Source of the DNA: Bacteroidota bacterium
GTDB taxonomy: Bacteria > Bacteroidota > Ignavibacteria > Ignavibacteriales > Melioribacteraceae
Assembly: GCA_021814855.1 (NCBI GenBank)
Contig: JAKAHQ010000123.1
Location: 1 to 5,941 of the forward strand
Reading direction: 5' to 3'
Length of the DNA stretch: 5,941 nucleotides
Positions 1 to 5,790 of this stretch are shown here, one piece after another. The stretch's first letter is position 1, and each line of letters begins with the position of its first letter. The position numbers and the translations under genes are program-made. The notes beneath the pieces are model-generated. The model saw only the letters and a program-made list of their open reading frames with translations. It did not search any database and had not been told where the DNA came from.

Positions 1-651
1 GAGCTTTTCTTTTTTATTCGAAGTCTGAATGATATTTAATTTAAGATTGGTGCGTTCAAATCCCTTAACAAATACTTTTGGATTTACCATCCCAAGTTGT
101 TCAATTATATCTTTTCGAACATCGTCTGTTGCGGTAGCCGTAAATGCCGATACGTTTTTTGTGCCGATAAAATCGATGAATTGTTTAATCTTTCGATAGC
201 CCGGCCGAAAATTGTGTCCCCATTCGCTGATGCAGTGCGCCTCGTCTACAAAAACATAAGAAGGATTCAAAGCTTTTATCCTTTCGGCAAAATTTTGGGC
301 GGATAATTTTTCCGGTGAGAGGTATAGAATTTTTATCGAACCGCTGGCTATATTGTTTAAAACTTTCTCGGCTTCACGAAAGTCTAATGAACTGTTGATA
401 AAAGCTGCAACCGTTTGCTGCTTGTTGAGAGAATCAACCTGGTCTTTCATCAGCGCTATTAACGGCGAGATCACGATTGAAAAAGTTTCGGAAAGCAGCG
501 CTGGAACCTGGTAGCAGATCGATTTGCCGCTGCCAGTAGGAAGTACGGCTAAAACATTTTGATGATCGACAATTGCCGATATAATTTCTTCCTGGCCCGG
601 TCTGAATGACGTATAACCGAAATATTTTTTTAGAATTTGCTGGGGCTGCAT
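1..651 (-). CDS. recQ: RecQ-family ATP-dependent DNA helicase, N-terminal part (cut by window edge)
   Basis: This encodes the first 217 residues of a 3'-to-5' superfamily 2 DNA helicase acting in recombination and replication-fork repair in the cytoplasm. The frame is open to base 1 and the rest lies outside the window. Translating the reverse strand gives the RecQ motifs in order: motif 0 around residues 10-24 (FGYTSFRPGQEEII), Walker A 37-44 (LPTGSGKS) followed by ICYQVPAL, motif Ia 62-72 (SPLIALMKDQV), motif II 136-139 (DEAH) running into the RecQ-specific aromatic-rich loop 140-153 (CISEWGHNFRPGYR), and motif III 170-175 (FTATAT). The FERTNL stretch at 198-203 matches the FDRPNI position at the end of the first RecA-like domain. 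The second helicase domain, zinc-binding/winged-helix region and any HRDC domain are therefore not visible. The ATG at 651-649 is the only start that keeps motif 0 at the usual distance. No clear Shine-Dalgarno precedes it. It is divergent from the ABC operon and shows no functional link to it. The family call is firm; the orthologue symbol is less certain because many genomes carry several RecQ paralogues. Confidence 0.95.
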   Translation of the reverse strand, partial: MQPQQILKKYFGYTSFRPGQEEIISAIVDHQNVLAVLPTGSGKSICYQVPALLSETFSIVISPLIALMKDQVDSLNKQQTVAAFINSSLDFREAEKVLNNIASGSIKILYLSPEKLSAQNFAERIKALNPSYVFVDEAHCISEWGHNFRPGYRKIKQFIDFIGTKNVSAFTATATDDVRKDIIEQLGMVNPKVFVKGFERTNLKLNIIQTSNKKEKL

Positions 652-726
652 TATTATTGAAAATTTTGTTTGATTACGTCAATTGTAAATATATCTTTCT
701 TTTTATAATTATCACAGTTATACCAT
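652..726. other. Divergent intergenic region between recQ and the ABC operon
   Basis: This 75-bp, strongly AT-rich spacer separates two divergent genes, so it must carry or adjoin promoters for both. On the plus strand there is a perfect TATAAT at 704-709. On the minus strand a weaker pair can be drawn, TATAAC (complement of 717-722) with TTGTTA (complement of 738-743, inside the first ABC codons) and a 15-base spacer; this is weak. A short palindrome, TTGA-N5-TCAA, lies at 670-682. There is no Shine-Dalgarno before the ATG at 727 (the preceding bases are cagttataccat), so that gene probably has a very short or unstructured leader. Confidence 0.8.
683..709 (+). promoter_or_regulatory. Candidate promoter of the ABC exporter operon
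   Basis: A consensus -10 hexamer TATAAT is at 704-709, with a partial -35 match TTGTAA at 683-688 and a 15-base spacer, shorter than the ideal 17. Transcription would begin near 716, leaving only about 11 bases before the ATG at 727, in keeping with the lack of a Shine-Dalgarno there. In AT-rich DNA such matches occur by chance, so this rests on the perfect -10 box and its sensible position. If the host uses the Bacteroidota-type sigma factor, the true promoter elements may differ. Confidence 0.4.
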
Positions 727-1647
727 ATGCTTAAGATTAACAACGTCTCTAAAAATTTTGAAAACGTCAAAGCACTTCAAGATGTCAGTCTGGAAATCTT
801 GCCCGGCGAATTTTTTGGATTACTTGGACCCAACGGCGCCGGAAAATCTACGTTGATGAATTTGATCATCGGTTATCTCGATCCGGAAGCCGGAGATATA
901 TCTTTTAACGGCAGCAAATTTTCTTACAAAGATATTGAATGGCGAAGCCGCATCGGTTATGTGCCGCAGGATATTTCTTTATACCTCGAACTGTCGGCCT
1001 ACCAGAACTTAAAAATATTCGGCAGGCTATATAATCTCGAATCAAAACAACGGGAGAAAAAGATCGCCGAAGTTCTTGAGCTCGTTCAGTTATCCGATAG
1101 GAAGAAAGACATTGTTAAGGATTTTTCCGGCGGAATGAAAAGACGGCTTAACATTGCCGCGAGTCTTCTGCATGATCCCGAAGTAATTCTTTGCGATGAA
1201 CCTACGGTTGGCGTCGATCCCCAATCCCGCAACGCAATCTTCGATATGCTGATCGAGTTGAATAAAACAGGCAAGACAATCGTTTACACGACACACTATA
1301 TGGAAGAAGCAGAGAGAATGTGTACGCGGCTCGCTATTATCGATCACGGTAAAATTATTGCCAAGGGAACCCTGACCGACCTTATAAATCTTCTCAATCA
1401 AAAAGATACCGTTAAAATCAGAAAGACTTCTTTAGTCCAGAATAAATTACTGCAGCTTTCTGAAATCGGTAAAATTTCCGAACAGGATTTTTATGTTGAA
1501 CTGATTCCAGACGGAAATTATAAAACGGCGTCAAAAATTTTTAAGAAGCTGGAAGAAATTGGCATTCCCGATGAACTAATTCAAATAAACCGGGCTACTT
1601 TGGAAGATGTATTTCTCACTCTAACCGGAAGGAGTCTAAGGGATTGA
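727..1647 (+). CDS. ABC-2-type exporter ATP-binding protein (DrrA/YbhF-like)
   Basis: This is a cytoplasmic nucleotide-binding subunit, 306 residues, that powers an ABC-2 exporter by ATP hydrolysis. All ABC motifs are present: Walker A 34-42 (GPNGAGKST), Q-loop Gln81 in GYVPQD, signature 133-140 (FSGGMKRR), Walker B 153-158 (VILCDE), D-loop 161-164 (VGVD) and switch His190. The tail after about residue 220 ends in LEDVFLTLTGRSLRD, the C-terminal motif usual in DrrA/CcmA-type ATPases of multidrug, antibiotic or lipid exporters. The length is normal for the family. The ATG at 727 places the first beta strand directly at the N terminus, as expected. It is the first gene of a four-gene operon, and its TGA stop overlaps the TTG start of its cognate permease by four bases, which points to coupled translation. 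The substrate cannot be read from sequence. The family is certain; the specific drug-efflux label often given to such proteins would be a guess. Confidence 0.95.
   Translation: MLKINNVSKNFENVKALQDVSLEILPGEFFGLLGPNGAGKSTLMNLIIGYLDPEAGDISFNGSKFSYKDIEWRSRIGYVPQDISLYLELSAYQNLKIFGRLYNLESKQREKKIAEVLELVQLSDRKKDIVKDFSGGMKRRLNIAASLLHDPEVILCDEPTVGVDPQSRNAIFDMLIELNKTGKTIVYTTHYMEEAERMCTRLAIIDHGKIIAKGTLTDLINLLNQKDTVKIRKTSLVQNKLLQLSEIGKISEQDFYVELIPDGNYKTASKIFKKLEEIGIPDELIQINRATLEDVFLTLTGRSLRD
1627..1634 (+). promoter_or_regulatory. Ribosome binding site supporting a TTG start
   Basis: GGAAGGAG, one of the best Shine-Dalgarno matches in the window, lies inside the end of the preceding ATPase gene. Nine bases separate it from the TTG at 1644. 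It decides the start of the permease: the next in-frame Met is residue 30, inside the first membrane helix, so the TTG is the only sensible initiation codon. Confidence 0.7.
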
Positions 1648-2972
1648 AAACTATTCTACGGTTGATTGTAAAAGATTATATAAGATTCATAAAAGATAAA
1701 CCGGCTGTTGTGCTGACTTTTCTCGTTCCAATGGTTTTGATAATTATTTTCGGCTATATCTTCGGCGGCGACGGCGGTCCGCGCGGCAAAGCCCAGATTA
1801 TCTTAGTCAATGAAAGCAATTCAGTCGTAGCTAAGTTTATCGAGCGGCAGTTGGATTCTTCAAATGCGCTTCAAACAGTCAAAACTTACAAACTCGAAAA
1901 CGGAAACAAACCTGTTAAGTTCGATGAACCAACCGCCGTTAAATGGGTGAAGGAAGGAAAAATTTCTGCCGCTGTTGTGATGCCTAAAAATTTCTTTACG
2001 GATACTTCTTCAACTGTAAATTTCAAATTCTATTACGATCCTAAAAATGAAATTGAGTCATCAATTATACAGGGTAACATCCAACAGATTATTATGACGC
2101 AATCCGCGCGTCTTATGCCGGTGCTAATGCAAAGAAAGGCGTTGAAATATCTCGGCGGGGACAGTACAAAACAATTTATCCGGAGTCTTGGTAATATCGG
2201 TCAAAAATATTTCGATGTACCTGCCGATTCGTTTGTAAATCGTATGACTCATGTCGACTCAGCTTCACTGTTTGCCTCATCAAAAGATACAGGTAAAACA
2301 AGCGAAAATAATTTTATGTCTAACCTAATTAGCTTTGATAAACAACAGGTCGTTGGTGAAAAGGTAACAAATCCCGGTTTAACGCGAACGGTTGGCGGCT
2401 GGGCAATCATGTTTCTTTTATTCTCGCTCACCGGCGCCTCAACGTCTTTGTTCGAAGAAAAGCAGGAAGGCACAATGAAGCGGCTTCTTTGCATGCCGGT
2501 TACACGATCGCAAATTCTTTGGGGAAAGTACCTGTACACTTTGTCATTGGGTGTAATTCAATTATTGGTGCTGTTTATATTTGCCTGGATGTTTTTCAGT
2601 ATCGATATCTTTTCCAATTTCGGCAACCTAATGGTGGTAATAATTGCCTCTGCGGCTGCTGCAGTTGCGTTTGGAATGTTGATCACGTCATTCGCAAAAA
2701 CATTGAGCCAGGCCAGCAGTATTAGCACTTTATTAATCCTTGTGATGTCTGCTATCGGAGGCTCGTGGTTCCCAACATCATTATTGCCTGGTTGGATGCA
2801 GACTGCTTCCAAAGTTACAATAACGTATTGGTCGGTCGAAGCGTTTTTGCAGGTTTTGTGGCGACAAGCGCCGTTCGTAATTTTGTTGCCGAATATTTTA
2901 GTTTTATTGTTGATGGCCCTTGCTGTAAATTTTTATTCATTAATACGATTTAGAAGAGGACAAATATTTTGA
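1644..2972 (+). CDS. ABC-2-type exporter permease with large extracytoplasmic domain
   Basis: This integral inner-membrane subunit of 442 residues forms the export pathway for the preceding ATPase. The hydrophobicity pattern is that of the ABC2_membrane_3/YhhJ-YbhR class: one N-terminal helix at about 22-40, a soluble segment of about 200 residues (roughly 41-248) expected outside the membrane, then five helices near 250-270, 296-319, 328-350, 356-378 and 411-435. The coupling-helix segment EEKQEGTMKRLLCMPVTRSQ (271-290) and the SAIGGSWFP...LPGWMQ block (369-385) are hallmark ABC-2 sequences. The start is TTG at 1644, within TTGA shared with the upstream stop and backed by GGAAGGAG. Its own TGA again overlaps a TTG start of the next gene. 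Relatives export drugs, antibiotics, sodium or lipids. No membrane-fusion protein or outer-membrane partner is encoded in the window, so the route across an outer membrane, if there is one, is unknown. Confidence 0.9.
   Translation: MKTILRLIVKDYIRFIKDKPAVVLTFLVPMVLIIIFGYIFGGDGGPRGKAQIILVNESNSVVAKFIERQLDSSNALQTVKTYKLENGNKPVKFDEPTAVKWVKEGKISAAVVMPKNFFTDTSSTVNFKFYYDPKNEIESSIIQGNIQQIIMTQSARLMPVLMQRKALKYLGGDSTKQFIRSLGNIGQKYFDVPADSFVNRMTHVDSASLFASSKDTGKTSENNFMSNLISFDKQQVVGEKVTNPGLTRTVGGWAIMFLLFSLTGASTSLFEEKQEGTMKRLLCMPVTRSQILWGKYLYTLSLGVIQLLVLFIFAWMFFSIDIFSNFGNLMVVIIASAAAAVAFGMLITSFAKTLSQASSISTLLILVMSAIGGSWFPTSLLPGWMQTASKVTITYWSVEAFLQVLWRQAPFVILLPNILVLLLMALAVNFYSLIRFRRGQIF
2953..2960 (+). promoter_or_regulatory. 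Ribosome binding site supporting a second TTG start
   Basis: GAAGAGGA within the last codons of the permease gene contains AGAGG, ending nine bases before the TTG at 2969. This is the same spacing as at the previous junction. It supports TTG initiation of the second ATPase, whose next in-frame Met (residue 110) lies far beyond Walker A. Confidence 0.6.
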
Positions 2973-3916
2973 ACGAGCTCAGTGTTGAAGTAAATGGTCT
3001 AACAAAGATTTATCGCGCCGGACTCAAGAAAAACAGGGTAACTGCGCTTAAAAATTTTAATCTATCTGTTACATGCGGAAATATCTTTGGCCTTCTGGGA
3101 CCGAACGGAGCGGGCAAAACTACTCTAGTTAAAATTTTGCTGGGAATTACTTTTCCAACCGATGGTAGCGCCAAAGTGTTGGAAGAAAGTATTTACAACT
3201 ACGAAATTAGAAAACGTGTTGGTTACTTACCGGAAAATCACCGGTTCCCATCGTACTTTACAGCCGAACAGCTTCTGAAATTTGTGGCCGAGATGACGGG
3301 ATATGCAAACAGTAATCTTAATACCCGTATCGATGAGTTGCTTGATTTGGTAAAGATGCATCGCTGGAAGAAAACCAAGATTAAAAAATATTCCAAGGGT
3401 ATGATGCAGAGAATAGGGTTGGCCCAGGCATTGATAAATGATCCCGACTTGATATTCCTGGATGAACCAACGGACGGTGTTGATCCGATAGGGCGGAAGG
3501 AAATTCGCGACATCTTGAGTGAGTTGAAATCTCAGGGCAAAACAATTTTTGTTAACAGCCACCTTCTTTCCGAAGTAGAATTGATTTCCGACCGCGTCGC
3601 TATTCTAAATAAAGGCGAGTTGATAACGGAAGGCACAGTAGAGGATATTACCACCAACAAGGAATTGTATAAAATTTCTTTCGATGATAAATTGCCCGGC
3701 AGTATGCTTGAGAATGAATTAAAGGATTATTCGGTTCGAACGAGTGATAATAATTCTTATTCGATAAAGGTAAATGACATCTCATCGCTGAATAGATTTA
3801 TAGATGAAGTGAGAAAGCACAATCTTAATATTTACTCTATCGTTCCCCAGAGAAGTTCGCTTGAAGAAATGTTCATTACACTTATTAAAGAATCAGATGA
3901 GAAGAATAACAAATGA
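2969..3916 (+). CDS. ABC-2-type transporter ATP-binding protein (NatA/NosF-like)
   Basis: This is the second nucleotide-binding subunit of the operon, 315 residues, cytoplasmic. Walker A is at 44-52 (GPNGAGKTT), Walker B at 161-166 (LIFLDE), the D-loop follows at 169-172 (DGVD), and switch His198 is in NSHLLSE. Two motifs differ from the textbook form: the Q-loop position reads GYLPEN with Glu89 instead of Gln, and the signature is YSKGMMQR (141-148) instead of LSGGQ. Both variants are, to my knowledge, frequent in the NatA/NosF/YxlF branch of ATPases that pair with ABC-2 permeases, so they do not imply inactivity. The C-terminal 90 residues end in SLEEMFITLIKE, the equivalent of the LEDVF motif in the first ATPase. 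The two ATPases clearly diverge in sequence and are not a recent duplication. Initiation is at TTG inside a TTGA overlap with the preceding permease, and the gene ends in an ATGA overlap with its own permease. Cargo is unknown. Confidence 0.93.
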   Translation: MNELSVEVNGLTKIYRAGLKKNRVTALKNFNLSVTCGNIFGLLGPNGAGKTTLVKILLGITFPTDGSAKVLEESIYNYEIRKRVGYLPENHRFPSYFTAEQLLKFVAEMTGYANSNLNTRIDELLDLVKMHRWKKTKIKKYSKGMMQRIGLAQALINDPDLIFLDEPTDGVDPIGRKEIRDILSELKSQGKTIFVNSHLLSEVELISDRVAILNKGELITEGTVEDITTNKELYKISFDDKLPGSMLENELKDYSVRTSDNNSYSIKVNDISSLNRFIDEVRKHNLNIYSIVPQRSSLEEMFITLIKESDEKNNK

Positions 3917-4731
3917 AAAATACCTGGATAATTACAAAATTTACTTTGCAGGAAGCGCTGGCCCGTAAAAATTTTATAACATTTTTTGCTGTATCGTCTT
4001 TCGTTATTCTTATAATCATGGCAATTTTTGTTACTACGGATTTGAGCAATTACACGTTTGTAGCTCAGATGAAATCCCAGCAGTTCGACCTTAGAGCGGA
4101 AGTTGCAAAATTTTTTAGAGTGCTTGTAATTCTTCCTCTTTTCGGCGGCGGATTATTTTTAGCAATCTTTTCCGTCTCCAGTTTTATACCCAACATGCTG
4201 GAGAAAGGGAATATCGACATATTTCTTTCCAAACCTATTTCGAGGAATCAGCTTTTACTCGGCAAATTTTACGGTGGAATCCTTGTCGTATTTATTAATG
4301 TGCTCTATTTGGTTCTCGCAATCTGGTTGATGACCGGCGCTAAATTTGGCAGTTGGGATTTATCTTTTTTGCTGGGAGCGGTTTCAATTACATATACCTT
4401 TGCCGTGCTTTATGCAATGATAATTTTGATCGGCATCCTAACTCAAAGCTCGGTATTAGCCATGATGCTCTCATATATAATTTTTTTCATCCTCTCGCCT
4501 TTGTTAGCCTCGCGAAATGAATGGGGTAGAATCATCCACAACGATTTTATCAAATCCCTCGTAGATCTGTTATACTACATCGTTCCCAAGACTTCCGAGT
4601 TGGGGTCAATTACCAAAGATTTGGCCGTAGGTAGCCAGATACAAAACTATCAGCCAATTTTTTCTTCATTCCTTTTTATGATTCTCAGTCTTGTACTTAG
4701 CATTTTTATTTTTAATAAAAAAGACTACTGA
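3913..4731 (+). CDS. ABC-2-type transporter permease (NosY-like)
   Basis: This is an integral membrane protein of 272 residues and the likely channel partner of the ATPase just upstream, which it overlaps by ATGA. Six hydrophobic segments are visible near residues 20-41, 70-93, 122-141, 152-176, 180-199 and 247-267. Between segments 2 and 3 lies the typical cytoplasmic stretch LEKGNIDIFLSKPISRNQLL (96-115), the ABC-2 coupling segment of NosY-type permeases. Unlike the first permease it has no large extracytoplasmic domain; only about 30 residues lie between segments 1 and 2. The two permeases are therefore of different subclasses. NosY relatives act in copper-site assembly, but no nos genes are in view, so this is a fold-level assignment only. 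The TGA stop is followed immediately by TAG, a tandem stop. It is the last gene of the operon, followed by a 107-bp gap. Confidence 0.85.
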   Translation: MKNTWIITKFTLQEALARKNFITFFAVSSFVILIIMAIFVTTDLSNYTFVAQMKSQQFDLRAEVAKFFRVLVILPLFGGGLFLAIFSVSSFIPNMLEKGNIDIFLSKPISRNQLLLGKFYGGILVVFINVLYLVLAIWLMTGAKFGSWDLSFLLGAVSITYTFAVLYAMIILIGILTQSSVLAMMLSYIIFFILSPLLASRNEWGRIIHNDFIKSLVDLLYYIVPKTSELGSITKDLAVGSQIQNYQPIFSSFLFMILSLVLSIFIFNKKDY

Positions 4732-4838
4732 TAGCTCGAATAAGCTCTGCTTTTTAGATATTTTAGTGGTACAGATATTGCTCTTTTAGGTTGCTTTGAA
4801 TAAGTGTGCCTATTAACGGAATTAAAAAGAGAAATTAA
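4732..4838. other. Intergenic spacer between the ABC operon and the dehydrogenase
   Basis: This 107-bp AT-rich gap should contain the end of the ABC transcript and the promoter of the next operon, but neither is clear. The best terminator candidate is a weak AAGC-TCT-GCTT hairpin at 4742-4752 running into a T5 tract (4751-4755); a 4-bp stem is poor support. AGATATT occurs twice, at 4756-4762 and 4773-4779, 17 bases apart, and TTTTAG three times; these could be chance in such sequence. A TATTAA at 4811-4816 could serve as a -10 box but has no good -35 at the right distance. A modest purine-rich AAAAAGAG at 4825-4832 precedes the ATG at 4839. Confidence 0.7.
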
Positions 4839-5774
4839 ATGGCTGAAGAAAAATTAAAACTTGAAGATCTCCTTGGTGGGGTTCAAAGAAGCGAAGAAAG
4901 CGAACGGATAGATTACGTTGCAATTATAGGCGGCGGTGTAATGGGCCAGGGTATTGCCCAAACTATTTCCGCTGCAGGAATTGATGTGCTGCTCGTTGAA
5001 CGGGACGAGAATCAACTTGCCAGGGCATCCGAAAATCTCAAATCATCGATGGAAAGGGAAATTTCCCGTTGGGCAATGACTACCAGCGAGATGAAATCGA
5101 TTCTTAGCAGAATCAAGTGGACTACGGATGTAAACGAAATTCCAGAGTGTGATCTGATAATCGAAGCCGTGGATGAGAACTATGAACTGAAGAAAAAAAT
5201 ATTTAAGGAACTCGATGCGATTGCTAAACCGGATACGGTTTTTATTTCTAATACTTCAACGCTGAGTTTGACAAAAATTGCCGAAGTGACAGACCGGAAA
5301 GAAAAAATTATCGGTATGCACTTCTTGAATCCCGTTCCGAAAGTGCCGTTGGTTGAACTTGTACGCGCTCTTAATACTTCCGATAAGACTGTTGAGATAA
5401 TAAAAAAATTTGCGGCACGAATTGGTAAAACCGCAGTTGAAGTTTATGAATATCCCGGCTTCGTAACAACGCGCGCAATTGTTCCGTTATTAAATGAAGC
5501 AATGCACATACTTTTGGAAGGCGTTGCAAGCGCGAAAGATATTGACACTGCTATGAGACTCGGATACAATTTTAATATGGGCCCCCTCGAAATGGCCGAC
5601 TCTATGGGATTGGACGAAGTGCTTGCATGGATGGAAACATTGTGGGCTACTTTAGGCGAGCCGCGCTACCGCCCGTGTCCCATTCTTCGCAAACTTGTAC
5701 GCGAAAGAAAGCTCGGCAAGAAAACCGGCGAAGGATTTTTTAAATACGATGCAGACGGTAAAAAAATAAATTGA
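4839..5774 (+). CDS. 3-hydroxyacyl-CoA dehydrogenase (3-hydroxybutyryl-CoA dehydrogenase type)
   Basis: This is a cytoplasmic oxidoreductase of 311 residues that interconverts (S)-3-hydroxyacyl-CoA and 3-ketoacyl-CoA with a nicotinamide cofactor, as in beta-oxidation or butyrate-type metabolism. The N-terminal Rossmann domain (about 26-203) has the dinucleotide motif GGGVMG (31-36), and Glu54 at the end of the second strand suggests NAD(H) preference. Catalytic candidates are Ser137 in SNTS, His161 in GMHFLNPVPKVPLVEL, and Glu173, exactly 12 residues after the His as in the characterised enzymes. The C-terminal domain (about 205-301) has the PGFV motif, MGPLEMAD and the closing KKTGEGFFKY. 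The active-site Asn normally found in PGFVVNR is Thr211 here. There is an N-terminal extension of about 20 residues compared with hbd-type enzymes, and no internal start could replace the ATG at 4839. It is a single-domain protein without a fused enoyl-CoA hydratase. It lies 16 bases upstream of acetate kinase and is probably co-transcribed with it. Family firm, substrate chain length unknown. Confidence 0.93.
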   Translation: MAEEKLKLEDLLGGVQRSEESERIDYVAIIGGGVMGQGIAQTISAAGIDVLLVERDENQLARASENLKSSMEREISRWAMTTSEMKSILSRIKWTTDVNEIPECDLIIEAVDENYELKKKIFKELDAIAKPDTVFISNTSTLSLTKIAEVTDRKEKIIGMHFLNPVPKVPLVELVRALNTSDKTVEIIKKFAARIGKTAVEVYEYPGFVTTRAIVPLLNEAMHILLEGVASAKDIDTAMRLGYNFNMGPLEMADSMGLDEVLAWMETLWATLGEPRYRPCPILRKLVRERKLGKKTGEGFFKYDADGKKIN

Positions 5775-5790
5775 AAATACAGAGGTAGTA

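Noticed and set aside
97..306. Open frame of 69 codons on the plus strand
   Set aside because: It lies wholly antisense to the RecQ helicase, whose conserved motifs fill the minus strand, and its product resembles nothing known.
1090..1401. Open frame of 103 codons on the minus strand (and a shorter one at 1086-1274)
   Set aside because: Antisense to the Walker B and signature region of the first ABC ATPase; an open shadow frame with no family resemblance.
2489..2953. Two plus-strand frames inside the permease gene
   Set aside because: They are alternate-frame readings of membrane-helix codons; the permease frame is strongly supported by ABC-2 motifs.
3227..3562. Open frames of 111 and 91 codons on the minus strand
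   Set aside because: They mirror the ones antisense to the first ATPase at the same conserved region of the second ATPase, a by-product of ATPase codon composition, not genes.
727..4731. Gliding-motility (GldA/GldFG), Nos copper-assembly or antibiotic self-resistance role for the ABC operon
   Set aside because: The subunits share only general ABC-2 family features; no accompanying gld, nos or biosynthetic genes are present, so a specific role is not claimed.
4742..4755. Hairpin plus T-tract as an intrinsic terminator of the ABC operon
   Set aside because: The stem is only four base pairs and the T run is short, so it is mentioned in the spacer entry but not called as a terminator.
4756..4779. 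Repeated AGATATT spaced by 17 bases, as a possible operator
   Set aside because: Seven-base AT-rich direct repeats are expected by chance in this composition, and no promoter can be placed beside them with confidence.
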